From assembly GCF_000497575.1 (NCBI RefSeq), contig NZ_APJI01000006.1, positions 62,001 through 126,000 of the forward strand: a stretch of DNA of 64,000 bases, read 5' to 3'. A program made the translations under genes and the position numbers. Shown here in pieces: positions 36,195-44,897 of the stretch. Under the pieces are notes generated by a model that made no database searches, had not been told where the DNA came from, and saw only the letters and a list, made by a program, of their open reading frames with translations. Each line of letters starts with the position of its first letter. Within the stretch, counting starts at the first letter, position 1. This DNA is from Afipia sp. OHSU_II-C1. GTDB lineage: Bacteria > Pseudomonadota > Alphaproteobacteria > Rhizobiales > Xanthobacteraceae.

Positions 36195-36224
36195 GAAAAA
36201 GGCCGTCGCTCTGCGATGACGGCC
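36195..36224 (-). terminator. trp attenuator terminator
   Basis: On the minus strand: GGCCGTC...GACGGCC (36224-36218 with 36207-36201), a 7-bp GC stem with a ten-base loop, followed by TTTTT (36200-36196). It is a Rho-independent terminator 38 nt after the leader peptide stop and 47 bp before trpEG, which fits transcription attenuation. Confidence 0.88.
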
Positions 36225-36248
36225 TCGACGATTGAAATTCACATAAAT

Positions 36249-36310
36249 CGCACCGGCCACCTTTAGAAGGTGCGCCACCAGAGAAGGGTCGGGCTAGACA
36301 GGGTGCTCAT
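36249..36310 (-). promoter_or_regulatory. trp leader region with the attenuator stem (1:2 stem)
   Basis: The Trp-codon stretch TGGTGGCGCACC (minus strand, containing CGCACC at 36274-36269) can pair with GGTGCG at 36254-36249, giving the 1:2 stem expected when the ribosome is not stalled on the Trp codons. The distal terminator lies at 36224-36195. In rhizobia the released leader RNA (rnTrpL) and peptide (peTrpL) also act in trans; that this holds here is inference. Confidence 0.7.
36263..36310 (-). CDS. trpL: trp leader peptide
   Basis: A 15-residue ORF MSTLSSPTLLWWRTF followed by TAA (36265-36263), with two adjacent Trp codons. It is too short for standard gene calling but is the expected trp leader: scarce tryptophan stalls the ribosome at WW and prevents the downstream terminator from forming. 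It starts at ATG 36310, 33 bp after the GNAT gene stop at 36343. Confidence 0.85.
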   Translation of the reverse strand: MSTLSSPTLLWWRTF

Positions 36311-36342
36311 GGCGGGCAAAACACCACCCGGCGCGGGCGAAG

Positions 36343-36810
36343 TCAAGACCCGGCGTTCTTCACAAAAACGGTTAGTTTCCGCTCGCCGACGTCTTCCTCG
36401 ATCGGCACCCAGCCCTGCCGGGCATAGAACCGCCGCCTCTCCCTTTCCGCGCAAAGATAGACCCGCCGGAAATGAAGGGCGAAAACCGCCTCCACCGCGC
36501 GCTCGACCAGCGCCGAGCCGATCTCCTGCATCCGGTACTTCGGATCGACCCAGACCGCTCCCACCCAAGGGGAGTATTGCGGACGTTCCTCGAGGTCGGC
36601 GGCAATGACCGAGGCGGTCCCAATGAAGGTCTCGTCCCGGTGCGCCACCAGCGCGAACGGGATCGGCGACGGCGTCATATTCTCCCGCAGACGTCCGGCA
36701 ATATAGTCCGCCGGAAATCCCCGCTCCTTCCGCCATGCCCGCCAGATACGGTCAGCAACCGCGTCAAAGAACGCCGGCTGCTGCCGCAGGTCGGAGATGG
36801 TGAAGCTCAT
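36343..36810 (-). CDS. GNAT-family N-acetyltransferase
   Basis: A 155-residue acetyltransferase with an acetyl-CoA-binding loop in VDPKYRMQEIGSALVERAV and C-terminal segment RRRFYARQGWVPIEEDV (the usual YxxxGF-like end). The substrate is unknown. The start ATG at 36810 overlaps the stop of the DLH gene by 4 bp (ATGA), so it is translationally coupled and is the last gene of the operon before trpL. Confidence 0.82.
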   Translation of the reverse strand: MSFTISDLRQQPAFFDAVADRIWRAWRKERGFPADYIAGRLRENMTPSPIPFALVAHRDETFIGTASVIAADLEERPQYSPWVGAVWVDPKYRMQEIGSALVERAVEAVFALHFRRVYLCAERERRRFYARQGWVPIEEDVGERKLTVFVKNAGS

Positions 36811-37481
36811 CCCAGATGCTTTTTGAAGAAATCCGTAGCGCGGCCCCAGGCAAGTTCGGCGGCCTGGCGGTCATGAACAGACATCCGCTGCTCGTTGACG
36901 AAGGCATGATCGGCGTCATAGCGGAAGAACTCGCAAGTTTTCCCTGCGGCCTTCAGCCCCTTCTCGAACGCATCGACCACCTGCGGCGTGCACCAGTCGT
37001 CACGATTGGCGAAATGCCCTTGCAACGGAATCTTCACGTCGGCGGGCTTGGCGGCCTGCTCCGGCGGGATGCCATAGAATGCGACGCCGGCAGCCAGCTC
37101 CGGAATAACAGTTGAGCCGATCACCGTCACCGCGCCACCTAGACAAAAGCCGGTGAGACCGACCTTGGCGCCATTGCGTGCGAGATATTGCGCAGCGCCG
37201 CGCACGGTCTGCTTCGTGGCATCCATGAAATCAAGCGAGCCCATTTCTTTGTTGGCGGCATCCGTATCGTGATACGGCACGACCACACCATTGTAGAGGT
37301 CGGGCGCGAGCGCATCGAATCCGGCCACTGCGAAGCGATCGCACAGCCCTTTGATTTGATCCTGAAGGCCCCACCATTCCTGAATGACGACGACGCCCGG
37401 CGCGTTGCCGCGCGCGGCGTTGGCGAGATAGCCGGTTGCGTCCTTACCGTCGGGACGCTTGAAAGTGATGTTGGTGCCCAT
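36807..37481 (-). CDS. dienelactone hydrolase-family protein
   Basis: A 224-residue alpha/beta hydrolase. The nucleophile is Cys113 in LTGFCLGGAVTV, with a conserved Glu35 in QEWWGLQ, as in dienelactone hydrolase; the His and Asp of the triad lie near YDADHAF and ANRDDWCTPQ. Dienelactone hydrolases open the lactone of chlorocatechol degradation, but the family is broad and the substrate here is uncertain. It overlaps the GNAT gene by 4 bp and follows the FMO gene with a 26-bp gap. Confidence 0.85.
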   Translation of the reverse strand: MGTNITFKRPDGKDATGYLANAARGNAPGVVVIQEWWGLQDQIKGLCDRFAVAGFDALAPDLYNGVVVPYHDTDAANKEMGSLDFMDATKQTVRGAAQYLARNGAKVGLTGFCLGGAVTVIGSTVIPELAAGVAFYGIPPEQAAKPADVKIPLQGHFANRDDWCTPQVVDAFEKGLKAAGKTCEFFRYDADHAFVNEQRMSVHDRQAAELAWGRATDFFKKHLG

Positions 37482-37507
37482 GATGTCCTCCGAGAAATTT
37501 GAGTGTC

Positions 37508-38803
37508 TTATACCGCGGGCGAAGCAACGCTCAAGCTCGCGATGGCTTTCTGAAGATCACGTTTGTATTGCAGGAAGTCGACGAAAATTCCGTGTTCCCC
37601 GCGATCCTTGGCGACCGGCCGTGTGTGATAGGCGGCGATTTTGTCGCGGAAATCCGCGATCGTATCGGGGCTTTCCTTTTGCGCCTTGATATAGGCCGCG
37701 ATCAGATCGGTTTGCAAAGCACGGCCCGGCCAGCCGACACCGGCGCCTTCCAGCAGCCCGGCGACATAAAGACCGTTCGGACGTGACGGGAAGATATTGA
37801 GATAGAGACGCGGCGCGCCTTTCTCCGGCTGCCAGTTCAGTTCGGTGAGGTCTTCGAGGAACGGAAACGTGATCTCATATCCGGTGGCAAGCAGCACCAG
37901 ATCGACCTGATCTTCCTGTCCGTCGGTAAAGACAACCGTGTCGCCGCGGAATTCCTTGATCGGCTTGCGCAAGGTGACGTCGCCCTGCCCCAGATGCTGG
38001 AGCACGAGCGAGTTTACGATCGGGGTCTTGTCATAAAGCCGGTGCTCGGGCTTCGGCAATCCGAACCGCTCGGGCGGGCCAACCAGGAAGCGCAGGATCG
38101 GCTCGTGCAGCATCGAACGCAGGCGCTTGGGAATGATGAAACGCTTCGGCTTGTGGTTGCCCTCGTCCGCCGGCTTTCCGGCGAGGAATTTCGGCACGAA
38201 GTGATTGCCGCCGCGCACACTCCACAACACCTGTTTGGCGCGGTGAATGGCATCGACAACGATGTCGCAACCGGTATTGCCCATGCCGACGACGAGAACG
38301 CGCTTGCCCTCGAAAATATCGGCCGTCTTGTAGTCCTTCGCATGCATCAGCTTGCCGCTGAATTCGCCCGGAATCTTCGGCATCAGGGGATCGCTGAGAT
38401 GACCGTTGGCGAAGATGACGCTTTCATAATCGTCGGTCGTGCCGTCGCCAAACGTCGCCCGCCAGCTTCCGTCGCGCTGCTCGATCTTGCTGACCTCGGT
38501 GTTGAAACGGATCGAGGGATAAAGATCGAAATGCTTCGCGAACGATTTGAAATATTCTGATACGCGCTCGTGGCCCGGATAGGCCGGCCAGTCTTCCGGC
38601 ATCGGAAAATCCGCATAGGCCGTGGTGCGTTTCGACGAGATCAGATGCGTCGAGGCATAGACCGCGCTCGGCGCCGCGCCATACAGCCACTGCCCGCCGA
38701 CATCGGCGTTCCTCTCCACGCACTTCACCGGCAGATCGGCCTGCTTGAGACTCCTGACGGCGGCAAGGCCCGCGGGGCCTGCGCCGATGACGAGCGTTGT
38801 CAT
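37508..38803 (-). CDS. flavin-containing monooxygenase (class B-type)
   Basis: A 431-residue NADPH- and FAD-dependent monooxygenase. The FAD motif VIGAGPAGLAAVRSL is at residues about 5-19, the NADPH motif VVGMGNTGCDIVVDA at about 175-189, and the FMO fingerprint FxGxxxHxxxY reads FSGKLMHAKDY at about 147-157. Such enzymes oxidise N or S atoms or perform Baeyer-Villiger reactions; which cannot be told. Its ATG overlaps the epimerase stop by 4 bp (ATGA). It is the third gene of the BASS-led operon. Confidence 0.9.
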   Translation of the reverse strand: MTTLVIGAGPAGLAAVRSLKQADLPVKCVERNADVGGQWLYGAAPSAVYASTHLISSKRTTAYADFPMPEDWPAYPGHERVSEYFKSFAKHFDLYPSIRFNTEVSKIEQRDGSWRATFGDGTTDDYESVIFANGHLSDPLMPKIPGEFSGKLMHAKDYKTADIFEGKRVLVVGMGNTGCDIVVDAIHRAKQVLWSVRGGNHFVPKFLAGKPADEGNHKPKRFIIPKRLRSMLHEPILRFLVGPPERFGLPKPEHRLYDKTPIVNSLVLQHLGQGDVTLRKPIKEFRGDTVVFTDGQEDQVDLVLLATGYEITFPFLEDLTELNWQPEKGAPRLYLNIFPSRPNGLYVAGLLEGAGVGWPGRALQTDLIAAYIKAQKESPDTIADFRDKIAAYHTRPVAKDRGEHGIFVDFLQYKRDLQKAIASLSVASPAV

Positions 38804-39786
38804 CTCCTCAGCTCCTCGCGGCCGTCGCGATAACGCTCGAACACCTTGCGCGCATCATAGCGCGGCGTAAATCCGAACTCGGACTTCAGCTTGTCGTTGG
38901 ACAGTACCGGCCGGTACTGGATGAATTTGGCGTGACCGGGCCCGAGCTTGGTGACGCGCAGCAGGTGCAGCAGCCACAGCGCGGACTTCAGAACCGACGG
39001 CGGGATCGAAATGTAGGGCCGGTGGTTCAATTCCGCGATCTCGCGCAGGCTGAGCGTGCCGTCGCCGGCGAGATTGTAGGTGCCCGGCTTCGGCTGCCGC
39101 ACCGCCTGCACCAATGCATCCACCACATCGCTGTCGGCGATCAGCGAGAACGGCGTGGCGGTGCCGCTGACGCCCATCACCACCGGCCGTTCGAAGATCG
39201 CGGTGATCTGGTTGTTGGTGGTGGGACCCAGCACCGTGCAGGGGCGGAACACGGTCTGGTGGAGATCGGGATAGAGGTCATGCCATTCGATCAGCATTTC
39301 CTCGACCTCGCGCTTGTTGCGCGCGTATGGGAAATCCGCGTTGCCGCGCAGTGGATCGGTTTCATGCAGCGGCACCGGATTATCCGCATGGTAGCCGTAG
39401 GCCGAGCCGCTCGATGTCACGATCAGATGCTCGACGTTGGCGTCGAGCGACGCCTGCAGCACATTCTTGGTGCCGAGCACGTCGATTTCCCAATCGCGCT
39501 GCGGATCGCCGCCGACTGCGACCACGGATGCGAGATGCACGACCGTCTGCGGGCGATGGGCCTGGACAATCTCCCTGAGCGCGGGATCGCGGATATCACC
39601 CGTCAGATACGTGACGTTGGGTAACCGCTCATGGGCAGCGACCTCGCGCACATCAAGCGCGATGATCTCCGAGTTCAGGCTCACGCGTGCGAGTTCGGCG
39701 ATCAGTGACTTACCGATGAATCCCGCTGCGCCGGTGACCAGCACGCCGCCGTTCATGGCGTATTGTCCTGCGTGGGCGTCGCTCAT
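38800..39786 (-). CDS. NAD-dependent epimerase/dehydratase (short-chain dehydrogenase, extended)
   Basis: A 328-residue extended SDR. The NAD-binding motif is VLVTGAAGFIGKSLIAEL near residues 15-32; the catalytic YxxxK appears as YARNK (DFPYARNKREVEEM). SSGSAYG supplies the serine region. The N-terminal 12 residues are extra. I chose the ATG at 39786, which overlaps the transporter stop by 4 bp (ATGA); an ATG at 39756 would give MNGGVLVTG. The frame runs further upstream only as antisense sequence. The substrate, possibly a nucleotide-sugar or a sterol-like molecule, is unknown. Confidence 0.85.
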   Translation of the reverse strand: MSDAHAGQYAMNGGVLVTGAAGFIGKSLIAELARVSLNSEIIALDVREVAAHERLPNVTYLTGDIRDPALREIVQAHRPQTVVHLASVVAVGGDPQRDWEIDVLGTKNVLQASLDANVEHLIVTSSGSAYGYHADNPVPLHETDPLRGNADFPYARNKREVEEMLIEWHDLYPDLHQTVFRPCTVLGPTTNNQITAIFERPVVMGVSGTATPFSLIADSDVVDALVQAVRQPKPGTYNLAGDGTLSLREIAELNHRPYISIPPSVLKSALWLLHLLRVTKLGPGHAKFIQYRPVLSNDKLKSEFGFTPRYDARKVFERYRDGREELRR

Positions 39787-40730
39787 TCTGCCGTGTCCGT
39801 GCGTGCAATCGGGCTTTGGCCTTGCGGATGCGGATCGCGGCGCTTCCACCATGCCGCCAGCGCCCATCCGGAAATCAGATGCCAGACGCCCCACCCAGCG
39901 GCCACGAGCGCGGCGCCGCCGATGCCGTCGAACTGATTGAGGATCAGCGCCAGACCCAGCCCCGAATTGTGCATGCTCACTTCGATGGTCATCGCGCGGG
40001 TGTCGTAATCGCTGAGCCGCAGCAGTTTCGCGGTGCCCCAGCCGAGCCCGATGGCGATGGCGTTGTGCAAAATCACAAACGGCAGGATCGATTGCACGAA
40101 AGTCGTGAGATAGCGAGCGTTTGTGAAGATCGCGCCGCCGATGAAGGCGACCAGAAACAGGAACGACAGGATCTGCAGCGGCCGACGCAGCAGATGGCCG
40201 AGGCGCGGCCAGTAATGCACGGTGGCGAGCCCGAGCGCCATCGGAATGCCGAGGATCGCCATGGTGGAGCCAAGGAACGACAGCGGCTCGATACTCACCT
40301 GCCGCAGCAATGCGTTGGTATCGGGGTTGAGCCCTGCCCAGAACAGGATGTTAAGCGGCGTCGTGACTATGGCGAGCAGGCTCGACATCGCGGTCATGCT
40401 GATCGAGAGCGCGGTATTGCCGCGCGCCATATGGGTGATCAGGTTGGAGATGTTGCCGCCGGGACAGGCCGCCACCACGATCATGCCGAGGGCGATGCTG
40501 GGCTGCGGCTTCAGCAGCATGGTGATGGCCCACGTCACCGCCGGCAGCACCGCAAGCTGCGCCAGGAGACCGGAGACCGGCGCAATCGGCCGGCGGAACA
40601 CCTCGATGAAATCGTCGATGCGCAGATCGAGCGCCACGCCATAGATGATCAGCGCAAGCACGCCGCCGAGGACAAGCTGACCGGTCGGATTGATGTTGAG
40701 CAGAATGTCGTCGATCGGTGCGCCCGTCAT
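39783..40730 (-). CDS. BASS-family bile acid:sodium symporter-like transporter
   Basis: A 315-residue membrane protein with about nine to ten helices. The conserved GGNISN motif (VVAACPGGNISNLIT) is the sodium-site signature of the BASS family, and the C-terminal SMHNSGLGLALIL is the second crossover motif. BASS proteins carry bile acids, organic acids or other amphipathic molecules. I chose the ATG at 40730 because GAGGGG precedes it; ATGs at 40751 and 40775 are in frame. It heads the leftward operon with the epimerase, FMO, DLH and GNAT genes. Confidence 0.85.
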   Translation of the reverse strand: MTGAPIDDILLNINPTGQLVLGGVLALIIYGVALDLRIDDFIEVFRRPIAPVSGLLAQLAVLPAVTWAITMLLKPQPSIALGMIVVAACPGGNISNLITHMARGNTALSISMTAMSSLLAIVTTPLNILFWAGLNPDTNALLRQVSIEPLSFLGSTMAILGIPMALGLATVHYWPRLGHLLRRPLQILSFLFLVAFIGGAIFTNARYLTTFVQSILPFVILHNAIAIGLGWGTAKLLRLSDYDTRAMTIEVSMHNSGLGLALILNQFDGIGGAALVAAGWGVWHLISGWALAAWWKRRDPHPQGQSPIARTDTAE

Positions 40731-40823
40731 GTGTCCCCTCAGTCCCTCCATGGTGAGGTTAGTTGAGTGGATCACGCGACGCTAGTGGAGCGGTACCATG
40801 CTGCAATGAAGCATTCACGCAGC

Positions 40824-40849
40824 AAAAAGGCCCCGCATCGGGGGCCTTT
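40824..40849 (-). terminator. Rho-independent terminator of the bc1 operon
   Basis: On the minus strand: AAAGGCCCC (40849-40841) then a six-base loop, GGGGCCTTT (40834-40826) and a T run. The stem is 9 bp and perfect, 25 nt after the fbcH stop codon at 40874. It separates the bc1 genes from the BASS gene. Confidence 0.85.
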
Positions 40850-40873
40850 CGCAGTCCGGATTTTCAAGAAGAC

Positions 40874-42940
40874 TCAGTGAGCGTCGGCCCAGACTTTCTT
40901 CTTGGTGAAGTACAGCAGGCCCGACAGCACGATCAGGAAGATCATGACCTGCAAGCCGAGGCGCTTGCGGGCCTCGAGATGCGGCTCGGCGGTCCACATC
41001 AGAAATGCGGAGATGTCCTTGGCATACTGCTGCACGGTCGCAGGCGAACCGTCGTCGAAGGTCACCTGACCGTCGCTGAGCGGCTTGGGCATCTTGATCG
41101 AATGGCCGGGGAAGAACTTGTTGTAGTACGACCCCTCCGGCAGCGTGAAGCCGGCCGGCGCCTTCTCCTCATAGCCCTGCAGCAGGGCGTCGATGTAATT
41201 CGGGCCCTTCTCCTGGAACTGGGCGAAGGCATCGAAAATGAACTGCGGGAAGCCGCGCTCATAGCCGCGCGCCTTGGCCATCAGCGACAGGTCCGGCGGA
41301 TAGGCGCCGCCGTTGGCAGCGCGGGCCGCCTGCTCGTTCGGGAACGGCGACGGGAAGTAGTCGGCCGGACGGCCGGGGCGTTCGAACATGTCGCCCTTGT
41401 CGTCGGGACCGTCCTTGACCTTGTACTCGGCGGCAAACGCAGCCGCCTGCGCGGGCGAATAGCCCGGTCCGCCCGGATCGGCGAGGTTGCGGAATGCGAC
41501 AAACGACAGTCCGTGGCACGACGCGCAGACTTCCTTGTAGATCTTGAGGCCGCGCTGCAACTGGCCCTGATCGAACTTGCCGAACGGACCTGCAAACGAC
41601 CACTTCGCCGACGGCGGCGTCGGGCCGTGGCCGTCTTCAGCCTTGGCGTTGTTCGCGCCGCCCAGCAGCAGCATGCCGCCAACCACGAGCGCGATCGCGG
41701 CCGAGACCGGCGTCTTGCCCGTCTTGCGCAGCACGTCTTCGGCGATCGAGTTCGGCAGCGGACGCGCCTTCTCGATGCGGCTCAGGATCGGCAGCACAAT
41801 CAGGAAGTAGGCGAAGTAAGCGAACGTCAGCACGCGGCCGGCGACGACATAGATGCCTTCCGCAGGCTTGGCGCCGAGCCAGCCGAGACCGAGGCAGATC
41901 GCCACGAAGATCCAGAAGAACTGCTTGGCGAGCGGACGGTACTTCGACGAGCGGGTCTTGGCGCTGTCGAGCCACGGCAGGAAGGCCAGCACGATGATCG
42001 CCGAGAACATCGCGATGACGCCGGCGAGCTTGTTCGGGATCGAACGCAGGATTGCGTAGAACGGCAGGTAGTACCACTCAGGCACGATGTGCGCAGGTGT
42101 CACGGCCGGGTTGGCCGGGATGTAGTTGTCCGGATCGCCGAGATAGTTCGGGATGTAGAACAGGAACCACGAGAAGAACAGCAGGAAGCAAACCATGCCG
42201 AACGCGTCCTTGAGGGTCGCGTACGGGGTGAAGGGCACAACGTCCTTCTCGGTCTTCGGCTCGACGCCGGCCGGATTGTTCTGACCCGCGACATGCAGCG
42301 CCCAGATGTGCAGCACGACGACGCCTGCGATCACGAACGGCAGCAGGTAGTGCAGCGAGAAGAAGCGGTTCAGCGTCGGGTTGCCGACCGAGTAGCCGCC
42401 CCACAGCAGCGTCACGATGCTCTCGCCGAAATACGGAATGGCGGAGAACAGGTTGGTGATGACGGTGGCGCCCCAGAAGCTCATCTGGCCCCACGGCAGC
42501 ACGTAGCCCATGAAACCGGTTGCCATCATCAGGAGGTAGATGATGACGCCGAGAATCCAGAGCACCTCGCGCGGCTCCTTGTATGACCCGTAGTACAGGC
42601 CGCGGAACATGTGGATGTACACGGCAATGAAGAACATCGATGCGCCGTTGGAGTGCAGATAGCGCAGCAGCCAGCCGTAGTTGACGTCGCGGACGATCAG
42701 TTCAACCGACTTGAAAGCGAGATCGACATGCGGAGTGTAGTGCATCGCCAGAATAATGCCGGTGATGATCTGCACGCCGAGCATCATCGAAAGGATCGCG
42801 CCGAACGTCCACCAGTAGTTGAGGTTACGCGGCGTCGGGTAGGCAACGAAGGACGAGTGGATCAGTCCCCCGATCGGGAGACGCCGTTCAACCCACTTCA
42901 AGACGGGGTTTTGCGGGTTGTAGTTCGATGGTCCGCTCAT
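40874..42940 (-). CDS. fbcH: fused cytochrome b / cytochrome c1 of the bc1 complex
   Basis: The cytochrome bc1 complex oxidises ubiquinol and reduces cytochrome c with proton translocation. The 688-residue fusion has a cytochrome b part (1-about 425) with haem-b histidines at 96, 110, 197 and 211 (14-residue spacing within each helix pair) and the quinol-site PEWY at 287-290, then a signal-like hydrophobic segment ending near AKA (about 434), and a cytochrome c1 part with the haem motif CASCH at 472-476 and a C-terminal membrane anchor. This fusion is characteristic of Bradyrhizobium relatives, where the precursor is cut into b and c1. The Rieske gene precedes it. Confidence 0.97.
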   Translation of the reverse strand: MSGPSNYNPQNPVLKWVERRLPIGGLIHSSFVAYPTPRNLNYWWTFGAILSMMLGVQIITGIILAMHYTPHVDLAFKSVELIVRDVNYGWLLRYLHSNGASMFFIAVYIHMFRGLYYGSYKEPREVLWILGVIIYLLMMATGFMGYVLPWGQMSFWGATVITNLFSAIPYFGESIVTLLWGGYSVGNPTLNRFFSLHYLLPFVIAGVVVLHIWALHVAGQNNPAGVEPKTEKDVVPFTPYATLKDAFGMVCFLLFFSWFLFYIPNYLGDPDNYIPANPAVTPAHIVPEWYYLPFYAILRSIPNKLAGVIAMFSAIIVLAFLPWLDSAKTRSSKYRPLAKQFFWIFVAICLGLGWLGAKPAEGIYVVAGRVLTFAYFAYFLIVLPILSRIEKARPLPNSIAEDVLRKTGKTPVSAAIALVVGGMLLLGGANNAKAEDGHGPTPPSAKWSFAGPFGKFDQGQLQRGLKIYKEVCASCHGLSFVAFRNLADPGGPGYSPAQAAAFAAEYKVKDGPDDKGDMFERPGRPADYFPSPFPNEQAARAANGGAYPPDLSLMAKARGYERGFPQFIFDAFAQFQEKGPNYIDALLQGYEEKAPAGFTLPEGSYYNKFFPGHSIKMPKPLSDGQVTFDDGSPATVQQYAKDISAFLMWTAEPHLEARKRLGLQVMIFLIVLSGLLYFTKKKVWADAH

Positions 42941-42990
42941 GATGCGATCCTGACAAAGAAGAAGCGACGTGATCGGGTCTGATTAAACAA

Positions 42991-43518
42991 TCAGCCGATT
43001 TTGATTTTGGTGTCGGAGACGAAGGAGTACGGCGGCACGGCCAGGTTGGTCGGTGCGGGCCCCTGACGGATGCGGCCCGACGAGTCGTACTGCGAGCCGT
43101 GGCACGGGCAGAAGAAGCCGTCGTAGTTGCCTTCATGGGCGATCGGGATACAGCCGAGATGCGTACAGATGCCGATTACGACGAGCCACTGGTCGTGGCC
43201 TTCCTTCACGCGGGATTGGTCGGTCTGCGGATCGGGCAGGCTCGACACCGCCACGGCGCGCGCCTCGTCGATCTGCTTCTTGGTGCGGTTCATGATGTAG
43301 ATCGGCTTGCCGCGCCAGAACACCTTGATGTCCTGTCCTGTCGCGATCGGCGTCAGATCCACCTCGATCGGAGCGCCCGCCGCGATGGTGGAGGCATCCG
43401 GGTTCATCTGGGAGATCAGCGGCCAGGCCACTGCCGCAGCGCCGACGGCAGCTACGGATCCCGTCGCTACATAGAGAAAATCACGGCGCGTCGGCTCAGC
43501 CGAGGAGGAAGACGTCAC
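42991..43518 (-). CDS. fbcF: Rieske iron-sulfur subunit of the bc1 complex
   Basis: The 175-residue Rieske protein carries the 2Fe-2S ligands in CTHLGC (118-123) and CPCHGS (137-142). The N-terminus has a Tat-type twin-arginine motif ([13 protein letters not shown]), then a membrane anchor. I chose the GTG at 43518, which gives [14 protein letters not shown]; the open frame extends further upstream without similarity. fbcH follows by 50 bp. The two genes share a promoter upstream of 43518. Confidence 0.95.
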   Translation of the reverse strand: MTSSSSAEPTRRDFLYVATGSVAAVGAAAVAWPLISQMNPDASTIAAGAPIEVDLTPIATGQDIKVFWRGKPIYIMNRTKKQIDEARAVAVSSLPDPQTDQSRVKEGHDQWLVVIGICTHLGCIPIAHEGNYDGFFCPCHGSQYDSSGRIRQGPAPTNLAVPPYSFVSDTKIKIG

Positions 43519-43717
43519 GATTGCAAACCCTTTCCGAACTGCAACCGGCGGACCCATCCCCGTTCGACGCATCGGATGCGCCGGGAGAGCAAGCCGGTGC
43601 CCGCGGGCCCCGCGGTGGCAGAATGACCACTTGTCCCACTCTACCGGGCAGAACATACGATCTAGAATCGATCTATTGGCACCCTTGCCGGGAGAGCGCA
43701 AGCCCGCTATCGGCACA

Positions 43718-43736
43718 TTTAGTGCGACGCACTAAA
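43718..43736. promoter_or_regulatory. 19-bp perfect palindrome between fbcF and trmL
   Basis: TTTAGTGCGACGCACTAAA has 9-bp arms (43718-43726 and 43728-43736) around a single central base, in the 276-bp divergent gap. It looks like an operator for a dimeric regulator, about 58 bp before the trmL start at 43795 and about 200 bp before fbcF. I could not match it to a known factor (not FixK, NnrR, LexA or Zur). The rest of the gap shows no gene. Confidence 0.7.
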
Positions 43737-43794
43737 ACCGCCTGTGGCGGAGATTTTTCCTGAAGTTTTCCACCGGGGCCAAGGGCCGCTTTCG

Positions 43795-44253
43795 ATGCGC
43801 GTCGTCCTTTTTCAACCTGACATCCCGCAAAACACGGGGACGATTCTGCGACTCTGCGCCTGCCTGGCCGTGGAGGCCCACATCATCGAGCCGGCCGGTT
43901 TCCCAACGTCCGACCGGCATTTCCGCCGCTCCGGAATGGACTACCTGGACCAGGTAACCATCGTCCGCCATGATTCCTGGACCGCCTTCGAGGCTTGGCG
44001 GGCGAAATCCGGCGGCCGGCTGCTTCTTTTTTCGACAAAAGCTGCAACGCCCTATCTCGATCATATCTATCGGGACAATGACCTCCTGCTGTTCGGCCGA
44101 GAATCCGCCGGAGTGCCGGATCACGTGGTAGAGGCTGCCGACGAGCGGCTGGTCATCCCCATCGCGCCCGGAATGCGGTCCCTGAACGTCGCAATGACGG
44201 TCGCGATGGCGCTCGGTGAAGCATTGAGGCAGACAAGAGGAACGGCGCGTTGA
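43795..44253 (+). CDS. trmL: tRNA (cytidine/uridine-2'-O-)-methyltransferase TrmL
   Basis: TrmL (a SPOUT methyltransferase) methylates the 2'-hydroxyl of the wobble base (position 34) of tRNA-Leu. The 152-residue protein has the family start MRVVLFQPDIPQNTGTILRL, the knot motif LLFGRESAGVPDHV and the C-terminal MRSLNVAMTVAMALGEAL. I chose the ATG at 43795 over the upstream open frame. Its TGA overlaps the TTG start of queE (44250-44253), so the two are coupled; both act on position 34 of tRNA. Confidence 0.95.
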   Translation: MRVVLFQPDIPQNTGTILRLCACLAVEAHIIEPAGFPTSDRHFRRSGMDYLDQVTIVRHDSWTAFEAWRAKSGGRLLLFSTKAATPYLDHIYRDNDLLLFGRESAGVPDHVVEAADERLVIPIAPGMRSLNVAMTVAMALGEALRQTRGTAR

Positions 44254-44882
44254 GTTACGCGGTAAAGGAAATCTTCCTGACATTGCAAGGCGAAGGCGCC
44301 CACGCCGGGCGCACCGCCGTGTTCTGCCGCTTCTCGGGCTGCAACCTGTGGACCGGCCGGGAGCAGGACCGCGCCACCGCCGTCTGCCAGTTCTGTGACA
44401 CCGATTTTGTCGGCACCGACGGTACGCTCGGCGGCCGCTACGCGAACGCCGACGAGCTTGCCGCGGCGATTGCCGCGCAGTGGGAAGGACCGCAGAACCA
44501 TCGCTATACCGTGCTGACCGGCGGGGAGCCCCTGCTGCAGGTCGATACTGCGCTGATCGATGCGCTGCATGCACGCGGCTTCACCATCGCGATCGAGACC
44601 AACGGCACCATCGAACCGCCACCGGGGCTCGACTGGATCTGCGTCAGTCCGAAGGCCGGATCGGAACTGGTGGTCCGCAAAGGGCACGAACTGAAGCTGG
44701 TCTACCCGCAGGCGGACAACACGCCCGAGGATTTCGCGGGTCTGGAATTCGAGCGGTTCTCGTTGCAGCCGATGGACGGACCTGACATAGCGCAAAGCAC
44801 GCAGGCCGCGATCGCGTATTGCTTGCGCCATCCGCAGTGGCGGCTCAGCGTCCAGACGCACAAGACGCTTGGTATCAGATAA
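44250..44882 (+). CDS. queE: 7-carboxy-7-deazaguanine synthase
   Basis: QueE is a radical SAM enzyme that makes 7-carboxy-7-deazaguanine, the queuosine precursor. The 210-residue protein has the family-specific cluster motif Cx14Cx2C (first Cys in SGCNLW, then CQFC) after FLTLQGEGAHAGRTAVFCRF. The start is TTG 44250, overlapping the trmL stop. queD follows 15 bp after its stop. queC is not in the window. Confidence 0.93.
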   Translation: MSYAVKEIFLTLQGEGAHAGRTAVFCRFSGCNLWTGREQDRATAVCQFCDTDFVGTDGTLGGRYANADELAAAIAAQWEGPQNHRYTVLTGGEPLLQVDTALIDALHARGFTIAIETNGTIEPPPGLDWICVSPKAGSELVVRKGHELKLVYPQADNTPEDFAGLEFERFSLQPMDGPDIAQSTQAAIAYCLRHPQWRLSVQTHKTLGIR

Positions 44883-44897
44883 GACCGGATACGACCG

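Noticed and set aside
40763-42586. A 607-codon open frame on the plus strand across fbcH
   Set aside because: It lies antisense to the cytochrome b/c1 gene with all haem ligands intact, and its product is a charged low-complexity sequence without motifs.
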